The notes under the pieces were generated by a model. The model made no database searches. It was not told the DNA's origin and saw only the letters and a list, made by a program, of their open reading frames with translations. Below are positions 36,676-48,324 of a stretch of DNA of 55,922 nucleotides, in pieces; positions within the stretch are counted from its first letter, which is position 1; each line of letters begins with the position of its first letter. A program made the translations under genes and the position numbers. This DNA comes from Pseudomonadota bacterium (GTDB lineage Bacteria; Pseudomonadota; Gammaproteobacteria; Steroidobacterales; Steroidobacteraceae): the NCBI GenBank assembly GCA_021815925.1, contig JAKAZL010000007.1, positions 1 to 55,922 on the forward strand, read 5' to 3'.

Positions 36676-37908
36676 ATGCGCATCATTCAACGGATGACAC
36701 TGGGGGCGCTGCGGCGCGGCTTGCCGCTCGAGGCGGATGCGTTGATGGCGACCGCGCTGAGCATCGCCGGTCGGGAGCGATTCGCGGATACGAGCTTCCG
36801 CGCGGCGCTCGAGCGGTTGCTCGAGGCACTCGAGGCGCAGGCAGACCTCGGGGTGTTTGGTCACATTGCCGCCCGCTTCGACCTGCTGCGCTGCATGCAC
36901 AACGTGCTGCGCATGGATCAGGCCGAGGAGCAGGATCCGGGCATTCGTGCTCGTTCCATCGGCCGACCGATCTTCATTACCGGCCTGCCGCGCAGCGGCA
37001 CGACGTTCCTGCACTCGCTGCTCGCGCTCGACCCGGCCAACGTCGCGCCGCTCAGCTGGCAGCTCATCTACCCCTACCCGCGGCGCGAGGCCTGGCTGCC
37101 GGGCGATCATCGCCGTGCGCACGTGGCGCGCCAGCTGGCGCTGTTCCGCCTGATCGCCCCGGGGCTCGCGCACATGCATCCGCTGCACGCGGACACGCCG
37201 CAGGAATGCACTGACATCACCGCGCACGTCTTCCGCAGTCTGCGTCTGGACACGATCTATCACATCCCGGCGTACCGCGACTGGGTGGATGCGGATGGAC
37301 ACGAGCCGGCGTACCGCTTTCATCGGCGCTTCCTGCAGCACCTGGATGCGCAGGGCCCGGCCGGGCGGCAGTGGGTGCTCAAGAGTCCCGATCACGTGTT
37401 CGCGCTCGCCGCGCTGCGCCAGAGCTATCCTGAGGCGCACATCGTCATGCTGCACCGTGATCCGCTCAAGGTGCTCGCCTCGGTCGCCAAGCTCACCGAG
37501 CTGCTGCGTCGTCCGTTCACCTCGCGCCTGGAACGTGCGCAGATCGGCCGGGAAATCAGCGCGCGCTGGGCCGAGGGAGCCGAGCGGATGCTCGCCGCTC
37601 GCGCCGCCTCGCGCGAGATCCTGCATCTGTACTACCGCGACATCGTGGCCGCGCCCCTGCAGACCGTGGCGCGGCTCTACCGGCACTGTGGACTGACGCT
37701 GAGCCCAACGGCCGAGCAGCGCATGCACGAGTATGTGCGGCGCACACCGCGGGGCGGCTACGGCGTGCATGCGCACAGCCTCGCGGAGTTCGGTCTCGAG
37801 CCGCGATTGCTGCGCGATCAGTTCGCGCGGTACGTCAACACATTCGATGTTCCGGTGGAACGGATCCGCGAGCCGGCACGCGGCGTGTTCACCGCGAGAC
37901 CGGCGTGA
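36676..37908 (+). CDS. PAPS-dependent sulfotransferase family protein
   Basis: This 410-residue protein belongs to the bacterial sulfotransferase family (Sulfotransfer_3, PF13469), which moves sulfate from PAPS to a hydroxyl of a lipid, sugar or other acceptor. The 5'-phosphosulfate loop is IFITGLPRSGTTFLHSLL (PRSGTT at 105-110), and the 3'-phosphate region is VMLHRDPLKVLASVAKL. A conserved WVLKSPDHVFALAAL segment precedes it. No membrane helix or signal peptide is seen, so it acts in the cytoplasm. The acceptor is unknown. Its stop overlaps the GTG of the next gene (37905-37908). It is the first gene of a three-gene coupled operon. Confidence 0.88.
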   Translation: MRIIQRMTLGALRRGLPLEADALMATALSIAGRERFADTSFRAALERLLEALEAQADLGVFGHIAARFDLLRCMHNVLRMDQAEEQDPGIRARSIGRPIFITGLPRSGTTFLHSLLALDPANVAPLSWQLIYPYPRREAWLPGDHRRAHVARQLALFRLIAPGLAHMHPLHADTPQECTDITAHVFRSLRLDTIYHIPAYRDWVDADGHEPAYRFHRRFLQHLDAQGPAGRQWVLKSPDHVFALAALRQSYPEAHIVMLHRDPLKVLASVAKLTELLRRPFTSRLERAQIGREISARWAEGAERMLAARAASREILHLYYRDIVAAPLQTVARLYRHCGLTLSPTAEQRMHEYVRRTPRGGYGVHAHSLAEFGLEPRLLRDQFARYVNTFDVPVERIREPARGVFTARPA

Positions 37909-38870
37909 GACGCACGGCGCTCATCGCGCTCCTGCTCGGCGTGGCGGCGCTCGTCGCGACCATCGTCTACGCCGGCATCGGCGGCGTTGAGCAGGCCGTG
38001 CTGCGGCTCGGCATTGCCGGACTGCTGCTCGTGGCGCTGATCCACCTGCCGGTGATCGCGCTGACCGGCTCGGCATGGTGGCTCATTGGCGCGGACTTGC
38101 CCGGCGCCTCGGCGTGGAAGTTCATCTGGGCCCGCTACGTGCGCGAGGCGACGGCCGAGGTGCTGCCGTTCTCGCAGCTCGGCGGCATCCTCGCCGGCGC
38201 GCGCTCGCTGCGACTGGCCGGACTGAACTCGCTGCCGGTCGCCGCGACACTGCTGAAGGACCTGCTGCTCGAGCAGTTGGCGAAGGTGCCCTACGTGCTC
38301 GCCGGCCTCGCCGTGCTGCTGCTCGGCGGCCGGGATGCGCCGCTGCGCCTGGTGGGCGCAGCGCTGGCACCGCTCGGGTTACTCGTGCTCGCTGCGCTCC
38401 TGGGTCGCGCGCGGTTCGTTGGCCTGCTCAGGCGCGGCGCTGCGGCGCTGGCGAGCCGCTGGCCGGCGCTCGCGGTGGAGGGCGCCACCTCGCTCGAGCG
38501 GCTGTGGCGCTGGGACCGGCGCGCGCTCGCGGCATTCGCGACCCATGCCGTCACCTGGGTGCTCGGGGCGGGCGAAACATGGGTGGTGTGCCACCTGATG
38601 GGACTCGCGGTGAGTCCGCCGCAGGCGCTGGTGATCGACAGCCTGTTCAGCGGGCTGCGCACGGTCGGATTCGCCGTGCCGGCGGCGCTCGGGGTACAGG
38701 AGGCCGGTTACGTGCTCGCCTGCGCGCTGGTCGGCGTGCCGGCCGCCCCGGCGGTTGCCCTCTCGCTCATCCGGCGGGTGCGGGAGATGCTCCTTGGCGT
38801 GCCGGCGCTCGGTATCTGGCAGGCGGTGGAGGGCGGACGGGCGCTCGCGGGGCTGTCCGACAGCAAGTGA
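37905..38870 (+). CDS. HpnL-like/lysylphosphatidylglycerol synthase TM-region family membrane protein
   Basis: This 321-residue integral membrane protein has about eight hydrophobic helices and resembles the PF03706 family. That family includes the flippase part of MprF and HpnL of hopanoid clusters. Characteristic parts are the VREATAEVLPFSQLGGILAGAR loop and the FSGLRTVGFAVPAALGVQEAGY segment. It likely moves or binds a lipid in the inner membrane; the substrate is unknown. The GTG start overlaps the sulfotransferase stop and the TGA overlaps the next GTG (38867-38870), so the three proteins are made together. No other hopanoid genes are present. Confidence 0.8.
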   Translation: MRRTALIALLLGVAALVATIVYAGIGGVEQAVLRLGIAGLLLVALIHLPVIALTGSAWWLIGADLPGASAWKFIWARYVREATAEVLPFSQLGGILAGARSLRLAGLNSLPVAATLLKDLLLEQLAKVPYVLAGLAVLLLGGRDAPLRLVGAALAPLGLLVLAALLGRARFVGLLRRGAAALASRWPALAVEGATSLERLWRWDRRALAAFATHAVTWVLGAGETWVVCHLMGLAVSPPQALVIDSLFSGLRTVGFAVPAALGVQEAGYVLACALVGVPAAPAVALSLIRRVREMLLGVPALGIWQAVEGGRALAGLSDSK

Positions 38871-40125
38871 ACCCGGCGCTACCCAGGCGGTGCGCGGGCC
38901 GGCGAGGGCTCCTCGGGCTGCTTGCCGCCGCGGCGCTGTTCGGCCCGGCCGCCGCGGCCGACCGGCCCGCGCAGCGGTTCAGCTGGTTGAACCCAACCAC
39001 CTGGCCGGTGGTGCCGGTGCCGAACATCTCGGTCGATCCCACCAACGGCGTGACGCTCGGACTCATCCCCACGCTGCTCGGCCATGACCGCGGCGGGCGC
39101 ATCGTGCGCATCATCGCCCCGGACATCGTGCACAACGCGAACTTCGGCTGGGGCGGACACGCGCGCATTCTCGCGTTTCCCTCGCGCGATACGCAGTGGT
39201 CGGTGGTCGCCGGCCTGATGCAGCATGTCGAGAGCAAGTTCGATGCGCTCTACGAAACGGGGCTGACGCGCACGCGCCGCTGGTCGCAGAGCGAGGAACT
39301 CCTCTACGATCGCAGCGGCACCGCACGGTTCTTCGGCATCGGCAATGCCACGCCGTACTCGGCGCAGAGCGTCTACACCGAGCAGACTCTGCGGCTGCGC
39401 ACACAGCTGGGGTGGAACCTCACCCGCGCCTGGCAGGTGGCGGCGATCCTTATCCTCGGCAAGCAGCGGGTGAGCGCCGGTCATCTGCCGGGAATCGTCT
39501 CCCTGACCGAGCGCTTCGCGCAGCTGCGGGGCATCGGCACGACGCACGAGGTGCTCGAGCGGCTCGCCGTGATCTACGACACTCGCGACCACATCACACT
39601 GCCGCGGCACGGTGTGGATGTCATCCTCTACGGTGGCGGCGCGAGCCCCAACGGCGCGCCCGACGGGGCGCTGTTCACCGAGTTCGGCGCCGACGGGCGC
39701 GCCTACTGGTCGCCGACCTCCAGGCTCACGATCGCCACGCACGTCGATTTGCGCTACATGCCCTCGTTGCACGATGCGCCATTCTGGGCGCTGAGCAGCA
39801 TGGGCGGCGACCGCAGCGTCGCCGGTGGACCGCAGATGCTGCGCGGCTTCGGTGAGGGGCGCTTCTACGACCGCAATGCGTTCGTCGCGAGCGTCGAGTT
39901 CCGCCAGGACGTGCTGGCGCTGAACACCTTGGGTACCCGCATTACGCTGCAGGTCGCGCCGTTCTACGACACCGGCCGGGTGTTCGCACGCATCGGCTCA
40001 TTCCCCATCGGCAAACTGCACAACGTCGGCGGCATCGGCTTTCGCGGCATCGCCGCGCCGTTCATCGTCGGCTACGTCGATGTCGGCTACGGCAGCGAGG
40101 GCGCGGCGGTGTTCACGGGCATCAA

Positions 40126-40138
<13 letters not shown>
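38867..40138 (+). CDS. Outer-membrane beta-barrel protein, BamA/surface-antigen (D15)-like
   Basis: This 423-residue protein from the GTG at 38867 has a signal peptide ([18 protein letters not shown]) and then strand-rich sequence. The C-terminal part resembles the Omp85 barrel family: [48 protein letters not shown], and a terminal Phe (GINYPF) expected of the BAM signal. POTRA domains are not evident, so it may be a barrel-only member. It is coupled to the membrane protein upstream by GTGA. Its 3' end overlaps the convergent valS stop by 13 bases (40126-40138). Confidence 0.8.
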
Positions 40139-42915
<2,777 letters not shown>

Positions 42916-42952
42916 GATCCTCGAGGGCTCGTTGCACAGCGGGCGGGATCGA

Positions 42953-42958
42953 ATTATA
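42953..42958 (-). promoter_or_regulatory. Candidate -10 element for valS
   Basis: On the minus strand this is a perfect TATAAT, 38 bases upstream of the valS ATG and just beyond the holC stop. I do not see a good -35 at 17 bases, so an internal promoter is likely but unproven. Confidence 0.4.
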
Positions 42959-42963
42959 GGCGG

Positions 42964-43398
42964 CTACGGGGCGCGCAGCGTGTGGGTCGTCGGCTCGCAG
43001 CCGAGCTGCCGGTAGGCCCGGAAGCGTGCCCGGCCGGCCGCGCGGTGCGCCGGCTCGGCGTCGATGATCTCAATCACCCGCTCGGCGGCCGCGGCGAGCG
43101 GCGGTGGATCGTCGGTCGGGGCGAGGTTGATCAGCACCTGCGGCGGCTCGGTGGGTGGCTGCCCGGCGGCGAGCAGCACCGGGGCCTTCCCGCCCTCGCC
43201 GGTGAGCCACTCATGCGGCACGAAGCTGGTGTCGGCGAAGGTCCACAGCAGCTCATCGAGGCGCTCGAGCTCCTCGCGCTCGGTGTGCCAGACCAGCACG
43301 CGCTGACCGGCGAGGTAGGCCTTCTCGGCCAGCCGGCAGGCGACCTTCAGCCGGGCCGCGGGCCCCGCCTCGGTGAGAACGTAGAAGTCCGCCCGCAA
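42964..43398 (-). CDS. holC: DNA polymerase III chi subunit
   Basis: Chi links the clamp loader to single-strand-binding protein. The 144 residues begin ADFYVLTEA and continue KVACRLAEKAYLAGQRVLVW, typical of HolC, with LWTFADTSFVPHEWL and VLINLAPTDD downstream. The start codon is TTG at 43398; a GAGGGA Shine-Dalgarno about six bases upstream supports it. It lies 9 bases after the pepA stop, giving the widely conserved pepA-holC-valS order. Confidence 0.93.
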   Translation of the reverse strand: MRADFYVLTEAGPAARLKVACRLAEKAYLAGQRVLVWHTEREELERLDELLWTFADTSFVPHEWLTGEGGKAPVLLAAGQPPTEPPQVLINLAPTDDPPPLAAAAERVIEIIDAEPAHRAAGRARFRAYRQLGCEPTTHTLRAP

Positions 43399-43407
43399 CG
43401 CGTCCCT

Positions 43408-44901
43408 CTATGCCTTGGCGCGGCGCAGCAGGAAATCCGCGAGCAGCGGGGTGGGACGGCCGGTTCCGCCCTTGTGCGCACCGCCCTGCCAGGCAGTGCC
43501 GGCGATGTCCAGGTGCGCCCAGTGCAGGCCCTGGGTGAACTTGCCGAGGAACGCTGCCGCCGTGATCGCACCGCCGTCGCGACCGCCGATGTTGGCGAAG
43601 TCGGCGAAGTTGCTCTTCAGCTGCTCGGTGTACTCCTCGGTGAGCGGCAGCGGCCAGGCCCGGTCGTCGGCGCGCACGCCGGCCTCGACGAGCTCGTGCA
43701 CCAGCGCCTCGTCATTGCCGAAGGCGCCGGAGTGATGGTGGCCGAGGGCGATGACGCAGGCGCCCGTGAGGGTCGCAAGGTCGATGATCGCGGCGGGCTT
43801 GAAGCGACGTGCATAGTGCAGCGCATCGCACAGCACCAGCCGTCCCTCGGCGTCCGTGTTGAGGATTTCCACAGTCTGCCCGGAGGCGCTGGTGACGATG
43901 TCGCCGGGCTTGATGGCCTTGCCGTCCGGCATGTTCTCCACCGCCCCGACGATCCCGACGACGTTCAGCGGCAGTTTCACCTCGGCGGCGAAGGACAGGG
44001 TGGCGAGCACGGCGGCCGCGCCGCTCATGTCGTACTTCATCTCGTCCATTTCCGCGCCCGGCTTGAGCGAAATGCCGCCGCTGTCGAAGGTCACACCCTT
44101 GCCGACCAGCACCACCGGTGGCGCGCCGCGCTTGCCGCCCTTGTGCTCGAGCACGATCAGCCGCGGCGGCTCGGCACTGCCCTGCGCCACGGCGAGCAGG
44201 CAGCCCATCTTCTCACGGCGCAGCGCGGCCTCCTCGAGCACTTTCACGCTGAGGGAGCGGTGCCGCCGCGCCATTGCGCGGGCATGCTCGGCGAGGTAGC
44301 GCGGCGTGCAGATATTGCCCGGGAGATTGCCGAGGTCGCGCTGCATGTTCGCCGCACCCGCGACGGCCGCGCCGTGCGCGAGGCCGCGGGCGATCTCGCG
44401 TGCCGCGGCGCGTGAGGCCGCTTCGGCCAGCACGTGGGCGAGGGCGGCGGGCTTGGGCTTCTTGCCGCTCTTGAGGTCGTTGACCCGGTACAGCGCCGCG
44501 TGGGTGAGCTCAGCAATGGCGCGCCCGTAATAGTAATCGTCGAGCGTCTCGGCTCCCGGTCGCTCCAGCGCGAACGCGGCGCTCTTGACGCCGGTGCGTG
44601 CCAGTGCCGCCACCGCCGCCGAGACGGCCTTGCGCCACCCGCGCCGACCGAAGGTCTTGCGCGCACCGAGTCCGGTGAGCAGGATCCGGCCGGCGGTGAG
44701 GCCCGGCAGGTCCGCCACGAGCAGTGTCTCCCCGGCGCGCCCCGGGAAATCCCCACGCGCGAGCAGCCGGCCGAGCCGCCCGCCGGCGGCCTGATCGACC
44801 CGCCGCGCCTCGGCGCTGAGCTCGCTCTCGTCGAAAACGCCGACGACCAGGCAATCCACGTCGAGTGCGGCGATGCCGCTGCTCCAGGTCTCGAATCGCA
44901 T
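43408..44901 (-). CDS. pepA: Leucyl aminopeptidase PepA (cytosol aminopeptidase, M17)
   Basis: This dizinc aminopeptidase removes N-terminal residues and in E. coli also binds DNA at cer/carAB. The 497 residues contain the N-terminal macro-like domain and the catalytic domain with VGKGVTFDSGGISLKP, EMKYDMSGAAAV and ILNTDAEGRLVLCDAL, giving every metal ligand plus the catalytic Lys and Arg. ATG 44901 (MRFETWSSG) has GGGAGA a few bases upstream. It begins the pepA-holC-valS operon and diverges from lptF, as in many gammaproteobacteria. It is the canonical copy; a divergent M17 paralogue lies at 3386-4927. Confidence 0.97.
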   Translation of the reverse strand: MRFETWSSGIAALDVDCLVVGVFDESELSAEARRVDQAAGGRLGRLLARGDFPGRAGETLLVADLPGLTAGRILLTGLGARKTFGRRGWRKAVSAAVAALARTGVKSAAFALERPGAETLDDYYYGRAIAELTHAALYRVNDLKSGKKPKPAALAHVLAEAASRAAAREIARGLAHGAAVAGAANMQRDLGNLPGNICTPRYLAEHARAMARRHRSLSVKVLEEAALRREKMGCLLAVAQGSAEPPRLIVLEHKGGKRGAPPVVLVGKGVTFDSGGISLKPGAEMDEMKYDMSGAAAVLATLSFAAEVKLPLNVVGIVGAVENMPDGKAIKPGDIVTSASGQTVEILNTDAEGRLVLCDALHYARRFKPAAIIDLATLTGACVIALGHHHSGAFGNDEALVHELVEAGVRADDRAWPLPLTEEYTEQLKSNFADFANIGGRDGGAITAAAFLGKFTQGLHWAHLDIAGTAWQGGAHKGGTGRPTPLLADFLLRRAKA

Positions 44902-45117
44902 TCCGCTTCTCCCATGTCCCGGCTGCCGCCGGAGAACCCTGCTGATTGAGCGAGGCGCCATTGAGCTGCGCAACCCGCTGCTTTATCTTCACTACCGCGC
45001 CCGCCGCGCGCCCTGGTCTGTGCCGGGCCCGCGTTCCGCCCGGACGGCCGGCGGTGCGCCGCGCTGGCGAGCGGGCAGTTTAACTCAAGCCGGGATTCCG
45101 GCGGGCGGGCTCCTCGG

Positions 45118-46209
45118 GTGGGAAAAATAATCGGACGCTACGTATTGCGCGAGGTGCTCAGCGCGTGGCTGCTGATGATGGCGGTGCTGCTGATCATCCT
45201 GACCGCCTACGAGGTGGGGGCGGTGCTCGAGCGGGCCGCGGCCAGTCAGTTCCCCCAGGGGGTCATTCTGCGGCTGATCTACCTCGGTCTGCTGCAGTAC
45301 GTGAGCCTCGTGGCACCGATGGCGCTGCTGCTCGGCATCATCTGGGCGTTCGGGCGGCTCTATCACGACAGCGAGATGGCCGCGGCGCTCGCCTGCGGAG
45401 TGCGTCCGATGACCCTGTACCGCCCGGTCATCGGTCTGGGCCTCGTGGTCGCTGCGGGCCTCGCGGCGGTGACGCTGGTGCTCGCGCCCGAGGCCACCCA
45501 CCAGGCGCTGACGCTGCGCGACCAGGCGATCCGCGCCGGCCAGTTCGCGCCCCTCGAGCCGGGTCAGTTTCGCGCCTTTGGCGGCGGCAGCGCGGTCGTT
45601 TACGCGCAGCGGGTGGAGCCGGACGGCACCCTCGGCAACGTGTTCATCGAGCGCACCCACGGGCCGGTGGTGGAGGTTGCGCTCGCCACCCGGGCGCGCC
45701 ACACCGTCTCGCCGGACGGCAACATGCAGACCATCGAGCTGTATGACGGGGAGCGCTTCGAGGGCGTGCCGGGCAGTGCGCGCTTTCGCATCATGCGCTT
45801 CGCCGAGCACACCGTGCCGATCCCCATGCCGCCGGCGAACGAGGTCGTCACGGACCTCGATGCGGCGCCGAGCAGCGCGCTGCTGGCCTCTGCCGATCCG
45901 CGCTCGCAGGCGAAGCTGCAGTGGCGCATCGCACTGCCGCTGATGTGCCTGGTGTTTGCCATCGTCGCCTTGCCGCTCGCCCGGCTGAACCCCCGCCAGG
46001 GCCGCTACGCTCGCGTCTGGCTCGCACTGGTGGTGTACGTGGTGTATCTGAACCTGCTGACGGCCGCCGAGCAGTGGGTCGGTCGCGGCACGCTGCCGGT
46101 GTACGTCGGGCTGTGGTGGGTGCACCTGGCGGTGATCGGACTTGCGGTCGCGCTGCTGCGCGGTCCGGCGATGGCGCAGCGCATGCGCTACAGGCTGGTG
46201 CGGGCATGA
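45118..46209 (+). CDS. lptF: LPS export ABC transporter permease LptF
   Basis: LptF, with LptG and LptB, extracts lipopolysaccharide from the inner membrane and pushes it to LptC. The 363 residues start at GTG 45118 with IIGRYVLREVLSAWLLMMAVLL, have three N-terminal and three C-terminal membrane helices, and a periplasmic jellyroll domain between about 130 and 265. The first helix aligns with the usual LptF start, which supports GTG despite a poor Shine-Dalgarno. The 216-base spacer to pepA holds the divergent promoters. The stop overlaps lptG by ATGA. Confidence 0.96.
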   Translation: MGKIIGRYVLREVLSAWLLMMAVLLIILTAYEVGAVLERAAASQFPQGVILRLIYLGLLQYVSLVAPMALLLGIIWAFGRLYHDSEMAAALACGVRPMTLYRPVIGLGLVVAAGLAAVTLVLAPEATHQALTLRDQAIRAGQFAPLEPGQFRAFGGGSAVVYAQRVEPDGTLGNVFIERTHGPVVEVALATRARHTVSPDGNMQTIELYDGERFEGVPGSARFRIMRFAEHTVPIPMPPANEVVTDLDAAPSSALLASADPRSQAKLQWRIALPLMCLVFAIVALPLARLNPRQGRYARVWLALVVYVVYLNLLTAAEQWVGRGTLPVYVGLWWVHLAVIGLAVALLRGPAMAQRMRYRLVRA

Positions 46210-47273
46210 GTATCCTCGATCGCTACATCGTGCGCGCCATCCTCGGCTCGGTGCTGCTGGTGCTCGCCGTGTTCCTGGTGCTGGGTGGACTGTTCGCCTT
46301 CATCAGCCAGCAGCGCGACATCGGCATCGGGCATTACACCCTGGTCGATGCGCTGTGGTTCACCGTGCTCAACATCCCGCAGCAGGCCTACCAGCTGCTG
46401 CCGGTGACGACGCTGATCGGCTCGCTGCTCGGACTGGGCACGCTCGCGCGCGGCAGCGAGATCACCGTGCTGCGCGCCACGGGCGTCTCGGTCGCCCGGC
46501 TCGCCGGAGCGGCGCTGATCGCCGCGCTCATCCTGACGGGCGCCGAGGCAGTGGTCGGGGAGTTCGTCGCCCCGCAGCTGCAGGAGGCGGCCAGCCAGTC
46601 GCGTGCCTTTAGCCAGTACAACACCATCAGCTTCGGCGGCGGCACCGGCGCGTGGGTGCGCGACGGCAATCTCATCCTGAACGTCTCGCGCCAGTCGAGT
46701 TCCAGGCAATTCGGCGGGATGCAGGTGTTCGAGCTCTCCCCGACGCATCAGCTGATCGGCGTCGGCCGGGCCACCCGGGCCACCTCGGCCGGTCACGACC
46801 GCTGGGTGCTGGATGACTACACTGCCTCGCACTTCGCCGATGATCGCGTCACGGTCCGGCCGAGCGGCCGCAAGCAGCTGCAGACCAACATCTCGGCGAG
46901 CTTCCTGGGCTTCGCCGTGCAGGACCCGGAGCAGATGACGCTGCGCTCGCTATGGCAGCTGATCGGCTATCTGCGGGCCAACTCCATCGACGCCAGCCAG
47001 TACGTGTTCGCATTTTGGTCGCGCATCGCCCGCACGGTGGCCATCGTCTTCGCGGTGCTGCTCGCCGTGCCCTTCGTGCTCGGCTCGATGCGCTCGGCCG
47101 GGGCCGGTGCGCGCGCCATGCTGGGCCTGGCCATCGGCATCGGCTTTTTCCTGCTGCAGCGGCTCATCGAGAGCGGCACCATCGTCTTTCACCTCGACCC
47201 GGTGATCCTGGCGTGGCTGCCGACGACGCTGCTCGGCACCGTGACGCTGCTGCTGCTCGCCAGCGCCCGCTGA
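46206..47273 (+). CDS. lptG: LPS export ABC transporter permease LptG
   Basis: LptG is the partner of LptF in the inner-membrane LPS extractor. The 355 residues begin MSILDRYIVRAILGSVLLVLAVFL, contain the coupling-helix area GLGTLARGSEITVLRATGVSV, a periplasmic jellyroll, and C-terminal helices ending in AWLPTTLLGTVTLLLLASAR. The ATG overlaps the lptF stop (46206-46209). It converges on the DUF4340 gene with seven bases between stops. Confidence 0.96.
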   Translation: MSILDRYIVRAILGSVLLVLAVFLVLGGLFAFISQQRDIGIGHYTLVDALWFTVLNIPQQAYQLLPVTTLIGSLLGLGTLARGSEITVLRATGVSVARLAGAALIAALILTGAEAVVGEFVAPQLQEAASQSRAFSQYNTISFGGGTGAWVRDGNLILNVSRQSSSRQFGGMQVFELSPTHQLIGVGRATRATSAGHDRWVLDDYTASHFADDRVTVRPSGRKQLQTNISASFLGFAVQDPEQMTLRSLWQLIGYLRANSIDASQYVFAFWSRIARTVAIVFAVLLAVPFVLGSMRSAGAGARAMLGLAIGIGFFLLQRLIESGTIVFHLDPVILAWLPTTLLGTVTLLLLASAR

Positions 47274-47284
47274 GGCTCCCTCAG
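47270..47284. terminator. Small hairpin at convergent lptG/DUF4340 ends
   Basis: CTGAGG (47270-47275) and CCTCAG (47279-47284) form a 6-bp stem with loop CTC that spans both stop codons. There is no T run, so this is a tentative bidirectional terminator. Confidence 0.35.
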
Positions 47285-48324
47285 GCGGCCGGTTTGTGCC
47301 GTACCGGGTGGGGGTGCGGGGCGCTCAGCGGCTCAAGCAGCCCAGCGAGGCTCTGGAAGATCTGCTGGTAGCTGTAACCCGGGATGCGGTACTGCCAGCC
47401 CCGCGTGCGCGCGTTGATGCGCGCGGCCGCGGCGGCGGCCTTCGGGTCGCTCGAGCTCGCGGTGAGCTCGATGTAGTGCGGATCACCCTTGGCAAGCTGA
47501 TAGCCGCTCACCGTCACGCTGAGGCCATCGAAGGTGGTGAACACCGCGTGCGCCCAATGCGCCTCCTTCGGCGGCGTCCTCGTGTGTTGCACGTCGCTCA
47601 GGGTGAGGTTGGACAAGGCGCTCGCCACCGGGTCGGCCGCCCCGGGGCTCGAGAGCTTGCGGCCCGGCGGGATGCCGATGACCCGCAAGTCTGTGTCCGT
47701 CGGCTTGGCGCGCTCGATGACATACGACGGCCCGCCCCACGGGCGCTCCTCGATGCGGTGCATCTGCGTGCGGTGCAGGTCAACGATGATTGGCTCAAGC
47801 CACTGGGCCGGGTCCGCCTCGGCCATCACCAGCGGGGCGGCGAGCAGGCTCTGCTTGTGGCCGCTCACGCGCACGTACGAGCCGCTGCCCTCGGCCGAGT
47901 GCCCGACGATCAGCGACCAGGTGTGCTTCGGGCTGAGCACCTCGATGCGCACGCCGCTGGCTCCCGCGGCGCTTACCGGCTGTACGCCGAGCACCGGATA
48001 GTTGCTCGCGAGCCGGGTCTTGCGCGCCACGGCCTTGAGATTGCCGAGATCGATCAGCAGCTTGCGCAGCTTGCCCGAATCGGCCGGGTAACCGCGCTCG
48101 TGCACCTGCCAGTGCCGCTCGCCCTTGACCAGCGTGACCTGTTTGCCGCCACCGCCGGTGATGCGCACCTCGGTGATCGCGTTGAGGTTGGCGGCGAGTC
48201 CCGGCAGCACGGTCGCGCCGGCGATCGAGCCGCTGCCGTGCTGCTCGCGGTGCGCCAGCCACAGCGCGAGTCCCAGCACCGCGAGGCTCACGGCGAACAG
48301 GATGGTCAGTTGACGTTGGCTCAT
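47281..48324 (-). CDS. DUF4340 domain-containing protein of a Gld-like ABC system
   Basis: This 347-residue protein has one N-terminal membrane helix (LTILFAVSLAVLGLALWLA) and a periplasmic DUF4340 region, with the repeated pattern of ITGGGGKQVTLVKGERHWQV and the later VERAKPTD-like segments. DUF4340 proteins regularly follow GldG-type genes and may form part of the same envelope complex; their molecular role is not known. The ATG overlaps the upstream stop as ATGA (48321-48324). It ends the four-gene ABC operon. Confidence 0.85.
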   Translation of the reverse strand: MSQRQLTILFAVSLAVLGLALWLAHREQHGSGSIAGATVLPGLAANLNAITEVRITGGGGKQVTLVKGERHWQVHERGYPADSGKLRKLLIDLGNLKAVARKTRLASNYPVLGVQPVSAAGASGVRIEVLSPKHTWSLIVGHSAEGSGSYVRVSGHKQSLLAAPLVMAEADPAQWLEPIIVDLHRTQMHRIEERPWGGPSYVIERAKPTDTDLRVIGIPPGRKLSSPGAADPVASALSNLTLSDVQHTRTPPKEAHWAHAVFTTFDGLSVTVSGYQLAKGDPHYIELTASSSDPKAAAAAARINARTRGWQYRIPGYSYQQIFQSLAGLLEPLSAPHPHPVRHKPAA